This document shows positions 12,933 to 25,900 of a DNA stretch of 64,000 nt, piece by piece. The DNA lies in assembly GCA_003640385.1 (NCBI GenBank), contig RCAB01000019.1:124001-188000 (forward strand). The letters run 5' to 3'. The position numbers were made by a program, and so were the translations under genes. Each line of letters starts with the position of its first letter. The first letter of the stretch is position 1. The notes under the pieces were generated by a model. It did not search any database. It saw only the letters and a program-made list of their open reading frames with translations, and was not told where the DNA came from. The DNA is from Setaria digitata (Eukaryota; Nematoda; Chromadorea; Rhabditida; Setariidae).

Positions 12933-15900
12933 GGATCTTTATGAAAAAGCCTTAGAAAACGAATCAAGCCATGCTTTCAAAAACATTAATTTCACTACCC
13001 GAAAGGAACTTTACTGTTGAACTGTTCCTAGTATTCGTATCGTTTTTATCAGATACGAGTTTACTCTTCCTGATCAATCGCGAAACAGATGGCGTTAATC
13101 CAGCTTTATGCAACATTTGCGGTTTCTCCATCGCTTTTCGCCCAAAAAGCTCCACGGCCAAATCACTTACTAAAGATATGAATATCAAGGACAAACTATA
13201 TATATATATCATAAATCCTCGTAAGAGATATTCACATGCATAAGAGAAATGAAAAATTACGCTGCAAGAATTTCCACTTGTACAGGGAATATTTCTTTCG
13301 TTAGACGAAAATTTGGTCTTATTTTAGCAATCAGTATTTATTTTCATGCAAAGAAATGAAAGCTTTACCAGCATTATCCTTTGATAGAACAGCATAATGT
13401 CTTTGGGTTATTTCTTTCAACAACAGCCTATCAGGACCAGACAGATGACAACTATCCATGCTAGAAATGGGAAGAAAATGCATGTACAGCAGCAAGAAGT
13501 AGCACTGTGTTCTATAAATTGTGACGATTTCAAGCAGAAGGAATCTAATCTTAATTAATGATCGCAAAATTTAAATGAAAACGTCATAAACCGGAGTGTT
13601 TCCATTTTAGTCTGCTTCTCTCTTTCTTCTTTTCTTCGATATTGCAAGTCAAGATAAGGTAAAAACCATTCATTTGATCCTGGAAATGATGTCGAAGATG
13701 TTTCGCAATCTGATTCTGTTCCATCACTGTCCCCTGCCACATTATTTGACGCGTTCTTCATTTTGAATCTCTTCACATTTATGTTACTCATCGATGCAAA
13801 TGTAAAACCCTTAAAAAATGATCACGAACAAATTTGCAATGAAGAATAAAACAATTATTCCACTGTGTACATAAGTATTATTTCTCGAGCATAGACACGG
13901 TAAACGCATACTACTATTATAGAATAAACTTACAGGCTTCTCCCCAGAGCGAGGATTTGCTTTCTTCATTATGAATGAGCTATTTTCTTCATGCTTATTA
14001 TCGTTTTCTCTATTCATGTCCGTTTTTTCACCAACGTCGACAACTGAAGATTTTCGAGGATAATGATTTCAAAAAGGAAAAAAAAAACTAATTTTTCTTC
14101 AAGTATTAAAAGCTAAGAAAAAAGAGATTAATATCAAACCTGAAGTCCTCGGTAAATTAGCACTTCCAAATCCACATTTCGATGAATCCATTCTGAAAAA
14201 TAATCTTCTTACTCTTAACTTTTTCGGAAAAAAAAAAAAAAAAGAAAGGGGAACCAAATCTGGGAATTTTGAGAAGCACTGAATTTTAAACTTTGCTCAT
14301 GAACCAACATCAAGAAAAAAAGCTCTTCCACCTGTATCCTTTTGTTTTCAGATCGAATATTTCCTTCACAATTTCTTGATATTTCCCACCATCTGGCAAG
14401 TCAAGCGTATCGCTATCAGTTGCGTGCTCTTCCTCTCCGTCTGAACACTTTCATGGCAAAATTTACGGATTTTAAAAATTGATGCATGCCTTAAAAGAAT
14501 CGAGGAACAAATAATGAATCTGCGTCCACAAAGCCGGCAATATACCGGGATATATTTTCAAATACTACTGTTGCATACCTGTCTGATTGTTTAACGAACC
14601 AAAGTCGCTGTGAATGCCATTCCTTTCGCAAAGACAATGGTCAAGACAATCGATATCATCCAAGCAACCAAATGGTACCTCCCAATCGCCCCAAGCTGTT
14701 TCTTTTTTCTAAATATCTGTTCAATTGAATAATGACACTAACAAAGTGTTGACTCAGACAGTTTGATAGAATTATCTCCACTATTTAGACTGAGCAACTG
14801 CCTAACACACCACTTGAAATCCGTCATTCGAATTAAAATAGAGAAATTTTCCCTAACATATACTTGTCCCCACACTCAATTTCTGCTCCCGTGAACTTTG
14901 AATGTTAACACTAAGGAAGTATAACAATGCAAAAGTAACCTAAAATAAGAAAAAAAAAAAATAAAAACAAAATGACTGGAACATGAAGAAAAAAAAAAGA
15001 AAAAAAATAGTACATTGTGTTGGTCGTGTACGGTGAAAAGAGTTCTTGCAGTCTGAAACCGTAAATTGTGATTAGGTAAACGCTTAATGTTTAGAAGAGG
15101 TCTTTTTCGGTGCGAGCGTTCTGAATCTGATTCTCTGCCATCACCTCTATCAGAGCAATCGCTCAGAGGCTGTAAAAATTAAGTATAACTGCAGGGTAAT
15201 ATATACAATAATTTTAAATATATTTTCTGAAACAAAAAAAAAAAAAAAAAATTGGTAGAAAATTGCAGACCCATATCAAGTTGCTTATATCTTCGCTATC
15301 AATTAGTAAACCACAAGTGATAATGTGGGAAATTCGACATTCGTCACAAGAACAATGTCGAAGGGTGCACCTCTTGCATCGCACGCAAGGCAATACTTCA
15401 CCATTTTCATCTGAAAATATTTATTTTTATCATATCATAAAATGCACGTAAATACTTCAGAATCCTTTGAACACAAATCATTTTAAAATCAAATGATTTC
15501 TATACTAATCTAGTCTTTTGAATGCAATTTAACAAAGATACATTGGTTTGACGAGTTTTAAATTACTGCTATGAAACTGACACTTTATTGGTAGAAATAC
15601 AACAGTACTTTATTAAAAACATATAATGCTTCCAGAATAAATGTTTGTTTGTCCATAAAAACTAACCAATACAAATAGAAGCTGCGGGTTCTTCTTCAAT
15701 AAGTTCATGCAATCTTTTTGAAACATTAAGATCGACTTCTGAATCACTATTATCACTGGAATGATATGATCAGAACAATGGTGATAATCAAAATGAAACA
15801 ACAGAACGGTTTCATTTTTAAATTAGCTAAATAGTGCTTCCATTTCACAATTTTTTTTTTTTTTGTGGAACATTTATAAAGGAATATAATACATGAAAAA

Positions 15901-18900
15901 TACACAACCGTCCAAAATAAAAAGTAAATGTAAGCTACATATGATATACTGCAGAAGTAGTATCTGGGCTATGATCTGAGTCGGAGTGCAGAATCTACAT
16001 TAGATTTCTTCAAATATTCCCAGAAGCAACCGATACAAACACTATAATGTCTCGATGCACTCCAACTATTGTTAGATCGCATAAAACTTTCGAACCCATC
16101 TCCTAACAGTGATGTTTTACCCACAGAAGACAACAGCGAACATATGAACATATAATGTAAGGTTACCATTCTTCATCTATTAAATCAGTGAAATCTCCAA
16201 AAGCAGCTAAATCGGCGTGCCATTGATAATACTGGCCTTTCCTCAAAATGCAGTTGCGAACCACTTTTCGCTGGCTTTTGAAATATTCTAAATCCTCTTT
16301 CAACAAATCACCTCTCGTTTTACGCTTGATCTGGAAACACCGAATAAATTAAAACTCTTCACTCTTTGGAAAGAACAGAAATTCACGACTAAAACTTTTT
16401 GTGTCACACTTCGTTGAAAAGTAGGCAAAGTTACCAATTTATTATCATACAGATTCTTTTAAGAAAAGATAACATTAATATTTAACAGAGCATACATGGT
16501 TAATGATTTTTTGTTGCTCGGTGTACAATACGATATTTGCACTGGCTTTTTTGAATATTTCTCTGCTTGTAACCATTAATTTATGAAAAACGCGAAAACT
16601 CTGAGCAAGTTCGAGTGCGCCTTGTGGAATATCTCCACGAGCAGCTTCCATATAGGCCCGCTGCCGGCGTTCTTCTTCATTTTCATCATCATGCACTACC
16701 AGTTTACACCTATTAAACAGCTTACATTTAAATATGTTTTAATTTCAAAATCTCCTCTTTTCATTCTGATTTATTTCTCGCAAAAATCAAGTAACTCCGA
16801 ATAGTTTTTTTTTTTTTTTTTTTTTTTTTGCTTTTGTAATGTTTTGTGCAGTAATGTACAGTTATATTAATATTAACAAAGGTAATATCATCCGTCAAAA
16901 ACCTTAAAAACTACCAGTCTCATGAAGTAAACGCAGCACACACATAAAAACCATATTAAGGAAAAATAGGTGAGAACTATTTAGGTGAAACATTTAGATA
17001 GCACCGACTAACAATGCAGTTTCCACTTCAAATGAAAAAATATAAAGTCCATTAGGGAATAATCGCATTAGGTCAATACAAAATTAACTTACTTGAGAAC
17101 ATTTTCTAAGCTAGGGAGATAATTTAACAAGAGATCATCTTGGTAAATGACTCGATCGAAAATATGGTGATTCAAAACTTTCCAACTAATGCCAAATTGT
17201 GAAAGGTAATCCTCGTCCTGAATGAAAAATTCAAACAGCTGTCTAATACAACAAGGAGTCAGTGGATCGCGCATCTTCACCGACAACTTTTATTTGGAAT
17301 TTTGAGAAAATTACATCTGCTTCTCAATCGCAATTTTTTTGCTAATATTTTTGTCAACTTTGAATAAGGTTTATAACTTACTTTAATATTGAGAAGTTGC
17401 TTACTTACTTTAATATTGAGAAGTCCTTAGTATACTAAGTGGTAAATAAAGGATGAGGAGAATATGTGTATTACTACTAAAAACTGTCGTAGACTAATTT
17501 CTCGATTCTATTTTCTCCCACAATAATTTTGCTTTATAAATTATTCAGTTAAACAAAGTGGACGGAAAGATTACTTACTAGGGCTGCCAATAATGGTGAC
17601 ATATTTCGCGCAGTTTCCTGCTGACAAGAAAAGCGATCAAGCAAAGTCTTGATAAAAAGTTTAGCTCGCTCAAGTTCCATTTGTTCTTCACTGGCGCCGG
17701 CTTCATAAAGCTGCAACCTAGGATTAACGGACCCATTTTATGATGTTTACTTCCAAAACAAAAAAAGAACTATAATCAAGCAGAAACTCATAAAACAAAT
17801 GAATGACACCTGGATCAGAGCAGGCACTACTTGAGGAGCCACCAGTATCTGCCACAAATCATCTGATTTCAAGTTCATAACATATTCGTGTCCAATGCTC
17901 TCTAATCGCTTATACAATTGGTGAGGATCTTTTTCAGCTAATCTGAATAATGGGTTAAAAATACATGTGAAAATTTAATGAGTTTGCATATGAAATGAAG
18001 GGTCTCAAACAAAATTTGTCAAAATAATCGAACTCGTGACAATGTGACTCTATTCATGATTATTTTCATATTTTCACTTACATTGTAACGTTTCGTTTTA
18101 TCTTGTCCACATCAAACCGTTTACCCTTTGATGATGTCATGTTGGCATTTAGACCATCACGAAACATCTGCCGGATATTCTGACGTAAATCATGCCAGCA
18201 TCTCTGCAGTATATCTATCTCTTTCCGTCGTTCTTCATTCAGAAATCTAAAAAGATTATTAAATAAATAAGGAATAAAAACACCTGAAGTAGCATTAACA
18301 TATGTGAGCCGGCTGCAAAGAATGTTTTCCGTTTCCACACAAAAATTTTTGAAAACTCTTAAATAAACTAACAGCCCAAGATTAATAAAGTATAGTAGTA
18401 CGTACTCCCGTCGAACACAATTTTGACATTTGCAGTGATTAAAAGCATTTAAATCCGCGCTGGTACAACTTATAGGTACTGGTTGCGATTTATCATTATT
18501 CTGAAATTATATCACTTTTTGACAAGAAGTGAAAGAAAATCAGTGCACATAGTACTCAACAAGTTGAGGGACCTAAAAATGACCAGTTTGAGTAGCTGCA
18601 AAAAAAAAAAGAAAAAATTACCTGAGCTGGATAATCAATCAATTAGGCCAACGTAATTTCACTAATTTAAATGAGTTTGAGTTAATTTAAGCTATCTGTA
18701 TGACTAATATGAGCTTCATCTACTGAAAACTTTCCAATTTTAGAACTTTTGGAGGGATGATTGCAAGAGCGCATCATAAAAAAAAGGGAGGATACAAATG
18801 TGAGTTGGTCTGGACAGAACAATTAACAGCAAACAATACTTTTCAACAACAGCGATAAATCTTGTAATCTGAACAACATGTGAAAAATACATACTATAAA

Positions 18901-20071
18901 AAAACCAAAACGACAGAACAGTGAATAATTTCATGATGCATACCAATAATTCCGCTTCTAACTCTTCGGTGTGTTCTTTCTCACTCTCCATACAATCATC
19001 ACAAATGTAATAAGCCTGAATTTATCTTTTTTTAATATTTGACAGAATGCAATACTTAAGAGAACATTGATACCAGCAGTGCTATTAACCGTTTCTAGGT
19101 ACTCACCAGAAGCGTTGACCTAGCATCAATGCACGCAAATTTGCGTTTGCAAAGAAGGCAGGTGATGTTAAATTTGTTTTGTACTCCGCTGTCTAGTATC
19201 GAACGAAGTGAAAAAGTGGTTAAACGATGTCTTGGTCGAGAACAAACAGTCTTCGACTTACGTTTCTGAAAGTACACTAATGAGGTCCAAAAGCAGCAAC
19301 GGTCTCTGTACATTAAGTTCTACACTAAATTTCTGTGTGAAAACACATGAAATTTTGACCACAAAAACTTCGAAAGAAATTTGTGAAAGTGCAAAAGAAT
19401 ACGTCCGAACACCACTAAAAACACTAAATGTAAAAGCTTGCGTGACACTTCGCAAAAATATTCAAGGATTAAGTTTCTAGATCTTAATGATTAAAGTGGT
19501 TGCTGGTTTGAAAATGCATTTCAAGTCCTTCAGTAAAAGAATTTCCAAAATTTCAAGCAAAAAAGGAAGAAAGGAAAGATATGAATGTTGTAAAAAGAAA
19601 AAAAAAAGTATTAAGCATGAGAAGATTCACTTCATGCCTTTGATCAGTGCTATATTCAGAATCACTGAGGCCTTCTTTGACAAGTTCATCCACCAGTTTA
19701 CTGTCACTGCTATCAATCATCACCTGAAAACGTATCGCTGAAAGTAATCATTTAACGAAAAATATGACTTGCTAACACTTTATAAACTCAGTTATGGACA
19801 CAGAAAATTTTTTTCTGAAATAGGGTGCAATTTAATTTTCAATTCTTTTATTTCGTCCAATGATCCAGCAGCATCCATTCTCGATATCGGTTTAACATAG
19901 TGAAACCATGTAACGGACAGTGAAAATCTATTTATATAATTCTTATACAAAAAATAAAGATTACATTGCTGAACCTTGAAGATAAACTGTGATACAAACC
20001 TTACGAATGCATTTACGGGCGTTTCTCTTCATGCTTTCTTCCGTGTAATTTGCGTTTAGTACCTCACTCAT
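6682..20071 (-). CDS. FAM193A: FAM193-like nuclear zinc-cluster protein (spliced, more than 30 exons)
   Basis: Start ATG at 20071-20069 (MSEVLNANYTEE). Early exons join in frame: 20000-20071, 19631-19723, 19107-19265, 18944-19015, 18406-18500, 18082-18246, 17810-17942, 17579-17712, about 17093-17284, 16496-16709 and about 16168-16331. They carry Cys clusters CLLC...CDDC and HCKCQNC. Near 15.35-15.41 kb is CVRCKRC...CSCDEC. At about 10.12-10.26 kb is HCDCCYCEMFGHA followed by RAQIRERLRMKLKRR, a hallmark arrangement of FAM193 proteins. The exon near 9.72-9.88 kb has DYINEKDN and KAAKRARQKLRKQ, then a charged coiled-coil exon (about 9.11-9.26 kb), a 1.6-kb exon (7236-8849) and a last exon (6682-7074) ending ELEVEHFKRYV, like the FAM193 C-terminus. 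The spliced protein would be around 2,000 residues. The family is nuclear and poorly understood; human FAM193A has been linked to the p53/MDM4 axis. Exons between 11.2 and 13.8 kb lack family landmarks but are open and flanked by splice sites. Confidence 0.8.
6728..6751 (-). other. Candidate 24-nt in-frame mini-intron (GTATGT...CTACAG) near the FAM193-like stop
   Basis: In the last exon, just after the conserved EVEHFKR, the minus strand reads GTATGT, then a T-rich stretch and CTACAG. Its length is exactly 24, a multiple of three. Read through, it adds eight residues; removed, EVEHFKR is followed directly by RLSHTKVEK and the same stop. 24 nt is very short for an animal intron, so read-through is the default. 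Confidence 0.3.
12897..12930. repeat. Poly-A homopolymer in a FAM193-like intron
   Basis: An uninterrupted run of about 34 A, the longest clean homopolymer in the first half of the window. It is intronic (T-run on the coding strand). A T-run of about 25 at 16805-16829, also intronic, is similar. Confidence 0.9.
17376..17424. repeat. 22-bp direct repeat, period 27, in a FAM193-like intron
   Basis: Two perfect copies of a 22-bp unit (17376-17397 and 17403-17424) separated by five bases. Non-coding, with no sign of function; probably a slippage or short tandem duplication event. Confidence 0.85.
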
Positions 20072-21413
20072 CGCAGCTCAACGACAGCTGTAAAAAGTTT
20101 TCTATATCTAGAAATGTTTTGAAGGTCTCATGTACTGCAGCAATATACAAGACATAAAGATACCTTAATCCCTCATGGACAACAAATACTCTAGACATAA
20201 AATGGAGGCACGATTATTATGACAGTCCTTTAGAGAAATTTAAAAAAAAAGTTGACATCTGCCAGCTTTTTTTTAAGATTAAAGTTTAACCCTTCATAGA
20301 AGTTTGTTATATGAGGATAACCCTTCTGGAGAGCGATTATTTCAGGTAATTGCTATATCTGGATCAGCATTACCAGATGATATTAACATTGAAAACCAAT
20401 CTGATGAATCACAACCAAGAGGTAATTCCATCTCATTTCATGTTCTTGAAAAATCTTCAATCTTTCGGAGCAGTTTTGACTGGATGTCATGTCCACAGCT
20501 GAGGGTAATAGTACGCAGGGCAGATCAACAGCGTTACATTTGACTCGAAAAATTATGAAAATGGGTGGTTATACGAAAAGAGTTCTGTGAATCAATCCCT
20601 ATCACTTCTGCAAAATTGATCGAGCTGACCCGTATGAGTGGGATAACGCGACAACGTTCACTTCACCTATACGGGTTCACGTACTCTACGTACACTGCAC
20701 TCTGAACCATCAGAAAACTAGCAAAATAGTATTAGAACATGGAAAACGCAGTTGAACTGCACAGGGAAACACGCATTATGCACATTTGTATGGTTTGCCT
20801 ATGTATGTTATGCACGAAGGATGTAAGTGTAGGTTGTATGTCTGAAAGCACGTGTGTGTGTGTGTTTGCAGTGAAGAACTTGAGGAGCAACGAGTGAGTA
20901 CAGCTATAGGTTTTTTGGTTCTGTTGGCGGTGTTGGGAGTGATCGATTCGCGATTCATTCGCAGGTGACCCATAATACAACAGAACTAACCGATCAATGC
21001 TACGTCTGCTAGCAGTTGGCAGACACTGCTCGCTTCTTCGCTTTTCTGCACTAGTCGCAGCAGTAGAAGTTGCAGTAGGCCGTGTTACTCTTCCTCCTGT
21101 CTTCCGTTCGAATACCGTCCGGATCCTGCAACCATGTCTCGATCTTTCGGCCTTGCAGTCTTGTATCTTGGTACAGCAATTCCACTTCAGCTTGAATGCA
21201 TCGTTAATGGGGTTTCCGGAAAACGTGACATGACACTACGAGAACTACTTGTACTCTTTCCCGATCGATAAAGAACAGAAGTGAATCACAATCAGAGGAT
21301 TTCAGTACTGCAGCTGGCGGAGAAGACTTCCTGCTGTCAACTTTTAGCCGACATGCGCAACCTTCCAACACTCACACTAAAACATAGGTAAACTCATTCG
21401 GTAATGTGGACAC

Positions 21414-21588
21414 GTCGTATATTTTAGTGCTGCCGTGAACATATCACATTATGCGGTAAATTCATTGTAAATTGTTAACATAATCTAATGAGAGGTCAGT
21501 TGACAGAATATTAATTTTGTAGAAGCACGAAAAAAGGCACGTTTCTAAGGAGGCCGACCCGACTGTCAGCGACTCAAACCTGAGCGGA
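21414..21588. repeat. 175-bp direct repeat, copy 1
   Basis: Nearly identical to 22007-22182: only a few substitutions and a one-base indel over 175 bp. The copies are 593 bp apart, start to start. Between them is about 420 bp of unrelated non-coding sequence. The layout could be the two ends of a small non-coding LTR-type (TRIM-like) element or a local duplication. No reverse-transcriptase or integrase coding, no clear TG...CA ends and no target-site duplication were visible. Confidence 0.9.
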
Positions 21589-21978
21589 TGCCGTACTTCA
21601 CTCGGATTTATTTAACCAGTGCATTTCTCAACAAATTAAAACCACTTTCCAGTTGGTGCACGCACTAGCACTCAACCATTCCACTCTGCCAACATTTGTC
21701 CGGCGAATTGCTGCACAGTCACTTACACTAGTCCCGACATCCCAAACAGTAGCGGTCCGGTTTACAGAGAATTCAACATTTGGTCAACACTTCCTGACAG
21801 TCAGATTTAGTTTTTGGATATTGATCCAATCCAGTGTAGAATAAAATAGTCCACTCGCGCTAGCATAACCACCCACTGCTGTGCCCTTACTCCCTGCTGA
21901 AGAGTAAATCTTGAAACAGATTTACGTATAAAGTAGCGTTCATTTGTCAAAAAAGACCGTTTTTATAGGGATCTACAA

Positions 21979-21996
21979 AGATCTTTATAAAGATCT
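21979..21996. repeat. 18-bp perfect palindrome AGATCTTTATAAAGATCT
   Basis: Reads identically on both strands. It lies 11 bases before the second 175-bp repeat and is preceded by another GATCT-containing stretch. It may be a remnant of element ends or a chance AT-rich palindrome. Confidence 0.8.
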
Positions 21997-22006
21997 ATGT
22001 GGGTAT

Positions 22007-22182
22007 GTCGTATATTTTAGTGCTGCCGAGAACATATCACATTATGCGGTAAATTCATTGTAAATTGTTAACATAATCTAATGAGAGGTCAGTTGACAGA
22101 ATATTAATTTTGTAGAAGCACGAAAAAAGGCACGTTTCTAAGGAGGCCGACCCGACTATCAGCGACTCAAAACTTGAGCGGA
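22007..22182. repeat. 175-bp direct repeat, copy 2
   Basis: Second copy of the repeat at 21414-21588, in the same orientation, starting at the shared GTCGTATATTTTAG and ending at GAGCGGA. The low divergence implies a recent duplication or gene-conversion-like homogenisation. Confidence 0.9.
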
Positions 22183-22735
22183 AAGCAAAGAGCAGACAAA
22201 AAACATCTATAAAAAATATATACAAATCCTTCCTTCACCTCCTTAATAACATGTTACATAGAGCAGGAGTTAGACAGGTCGCATTGATATAAACTTATCA
22301 TTCAGCAAAATGAGCATTATCAAAACAGAAATAAATATACCATAAAATCAAAAAGAATTACACAAGAGGAGGTTTAATAAAGCTGTAACTATAATTCCGT
22401 TTCTCCCACAATATAGTGGCGTTACCGCCTTTTTACAACATCGGTGACAAGCACGAGGCGACAGGCAAATGGGACACAGTTTTCCAGGTTGAACAAAATG
22501 TATGATATGGTATGTGAAATAGTAAAGGGATTATAAAGTTCGATTTCTACAGCTGGTTAAACGAATCAACTACTGAAGAAGGCCTTGTATTAACTTCTTG
22601 AGCCTTCGTACTTCCTAACACCTATACATGTCTGACATCAAACACGTGAAAAAGAAATTTGAATCTCAACAATAATTACTAAAAAGGATGGGGCATTAAA
22701 TGAAGACTGATGCGGTCAAATAGAAAGTACAGGCT

Positions 22736-22741
22736 TTTATT
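22736..22741 (-). other. Polyadenylation signal AATAAA for PERK
   Basis: AATAAA on the minus strand about 175 bases after the PERK stop codon (TGA at 22918-22916). Confidence 0.5.
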
Positions 22742-22915
22742 GATTAGCAGATGAAATAAAACAAGATTGGAATCACAGTCTAGAAAAAATACTCTACAAA
22801 ACGAAGGAATGATTCACGACAAAGCAAAATTCAGAGATTCAGTGGCATAAAACCATTCTGGTCCCACATATCAACAAAAAATACATATCATTCCCTCAAA
22901 TGAATTCAACGACCA

Positions 22916-25900
22916 CTGGAGAAAGGGTGATCACGGAAATATGAAGTACCCAACATATGCACTTCGTCGTGCAAGTACTCACATTCAGCTAACTGACGGG
23001 CAGATGGGCGAAACTTAGGATCAACGGCTGTCAGCCAAGTTACGAATTCTTTCTGGAATATTTCATTATATGTTTAGGCTCTATATGAACACAAAGATTA
23101 ATCAGGTGGGAATTTCGAAATATAGTTCCAATAAATTAATAAAAAGAACAAACGAACAATCACCGTTAAAACCAACCTTTTTTCCAAAAGATTTTATCAA
23201 GAAAAAAGGTATTTTTTCTAGTGAAAAGTAATGATAAAAACAGTGATAAGAACAATGTTTTTGAAAGGTTCTGATCTTAAGTAGTAAGTCTGTGGCAAAC
23301 ACTAAAACATTAGTTAAAAAAAAATAGAAATAATTAATGAAAAAAAAGGAACCGAAAGCAACCGTTACCTCTTCAGCCGGAAGATTATTTACACATTTCG
23401 GTATGATACCATTCTGTAGGCTCGACAATATGCTATTACGTTCCATAATTGTCGCAAAAGGAACAATAAGCTCAACAAAAATAAGTCCGAGTGAAAAGAT
23501 ATCAACTTTTTCACTATAAGGTTTGCCTTTCAACTGTAAGTACCAATGTCGATTAATTTAGTATATTAAGCAGTGTAATCCAAACACTAAAATAGTATTG
23601 GATATAAATAATCTGACATGTCGTAATTATTTTACGGCGAACAGTTACCTGTTCCGGGCTCATATACAGACGAGTACCAACATAACTGGTATGAGAAACA
23701 TTTGTAATGATATCTCGCTTCCAGTCGATTCGTTCCTCCATATCAACATAATTTGTGACTAGACCAAGATCACCAATTTTCAGATAATTGTCAGCAGAAA
23801 AAAATATATTTTGAGGCTAAAAAGAAAATATATTTTGCGGTTACGTTTAGATGAAAAAAGAAAAAAAAATTTTAATGACTCGAAAAAGCTACAAAATACT
23901 ACAATTAATGAACTACTCACTTTCAGATCCCTGTGAATGAGTCCTTGACTGTGAATATAATCAATAGCACAAACTAGTTCTGCAAGCCATATCCGCATTC
24001 GGGTTATTCCACGATCTTTATCGTTATTGTTTGCCAACAACCAACTGTGAAGAGTTAACTCCTGACATAGCTAAACAGAGCCAACAGCAATATTTTTAAC
24101 AGGCATTATTTCAATTTAGTGGTTTAGCTTTGCTGATATTTTTATCGCAGTCAACTTCAGAATTCAAAAATAACCTCCATCTGTATGTAAAGGTAGACAT
24201 AGTCTTTGCTGTTTTTACAACACTGGAGATCAGACATGCTTGTGACCAAAACAGCAGGAGGTTCTAGAGGATCTAGTGATTTGTTAGTTTCTGATCTTTC
24301 TTTGACTTTTTCATCGGTGAGTAAAGAGTTTCCATAGTGAGCAAAAATTACACCCCCTGAATCATCACTTCCTGCTGAAAGTTCTTTGTTACTAAAATTT
24401 CAACACATCACGAATATATACTGCGAAAATCTTTGAAATGAAAAAAAGAAAGTACTATTTAGTTCACGAACAATTTCTAATGCGTCTCTGAATATAATCC
24501 TAAACTACAACATATTAAGACAAAAAAAAAAGTTGTCAAAACTCATACTACAACCCCAAAATATGTTTAAACAAATAAATGAAAAGCTACAAATAAAACT
24601 TCTACAAGGAAGAAATTACTAGGTATAGCAGTGATTCCAAGTCCACCAGATTCGCTATCAACAGAAGATGAGTCTAATTCTGTTGCAGTTCTTAATTTAT
24701 TACTGCTCTCATCATCCATCCAAGAAACGTTATCAGTATTATCACTGATATCACCGTCTTTTTCTTTGACAAACATGCTTACATTTAATCCATATAACGA
24801 TTTCTCACTAACCGAAGAATCCTAAATTAATTAAAATTACATTGGAGCGACCAGACTGCTCACACTCATTATTTCTTACCTGCAGGCAAAAGATGTGATT
24901 TAGAAAATCCTTTTCTAAAAAAGAAATCAAAGAACATAAACCTTAGCTATAAGGTTGTTTGAATGTGTTGTACTGCGTTCACTTTCCAATGTTTGAAATG
25001 TGGATTTGTTTTCAGAATCCTCAATAGAACGACTGAAAATGTAGTTTCCAGTAAGAAAACAAGATGCAAAAATAGATTTCATGAAATGGAAAACATACAT
25101 GTTCTGAAGAATTTCTTTATCTTTTGCCTGTTGCCAGCCTGGAGGAGGTTTCTCCATCCAAGTATGGAAATAACGAATAATGCCTGGATGATCAAGACGA
25201 GCCATAGCACGCGCCTCTCGTTTTACATGATCAATTGCAGCAGATCTGAATTATTTGTTCAGGGAAAAGTTGAATAAGCAACAATAAAATTTTATGCAGC
25301 TTTAAAAACGAGACAATACATAATAAAAACTGTATGAAGACCATAACTAGCATTTTACGAACACCGAAAAATGTGTAAGAACTAATTTGTTTACTGTTGC
25401 TAGGAGAAGTGGTCAAATCATCAACTTAATTTTACAGGCGATAATCAGCTGATATTTTGAAATATTCCTGTTTTTCAATAACGAACATGAGAATTACAAC
25501 TCCAAGATTTAATAGTAGAGTTCGTTAACAACAGTAATTATAAACGCACGTGTTACTAACTGCAATTCGTTTAATAGCATAGTTTCGGTCATCCAATCTA
25601 TTACGACAGTTAAAAACTACACCATAACCACCACGTCCAAGCCATTTCTCAGGCACAAAATCCTCGAGAAATCTAAATATACTATCGTCATAATAAAATA
25701 AGAAAATCGTAAAAGGGTAGCACTACGAGTGTGAATAAAAAAAAAAAAAGAAAGGAAAAGAAAAAGATACCTTTAAAAGCTAACCTGCCTCTACTCCCAC
25801 TTTCCCTTTAAATCTTATACTTCACAAAAAATCACAATTAAAAACCTAAAAACTACTACCTTGAAATATATTTAAATAATATGATTCAATTTTTAGCAGC

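Larger units (their letters stand above)
20072..22915. other. Upstream region of the FAM193-like gene / downstream of PERK
   Basis: 2.8 kb between two minus-strand genes. 20.58-21.36 kb is visibly less AT-rich than its surroundings and is a plausible FAM193 promoter region. It also holds a short (GT)n at about 20851-20866, a pair of 175-bp direct repeats, an 18-bp perfect palindrome and, near the right end, the PERK 3' UTR. Open frames of 60-80 codons here lack splice or family support. Confidence 0.5.

Noticed and set aside
15969..16169. 66-codon minus-strand frame inside the FAM193-like gene
   Set aside because: The frame that joins neighbouring exons is a different one (SDSDHSPDTTSA near 15.96 kb); this frame has no conserved content.
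19208..19480. 90-codon plus-strand frame
   Set aside because: Antisense of the third FAM193-like exon and its flanking intron; the minus-strand reading has splice sites and a Cys cluster.
20304..20543. 79-codon plus-strand frame upstream of the FAM193-like gene
   Set aside because: No neighbouring exons in phase and no recognisable domain; probably chance.
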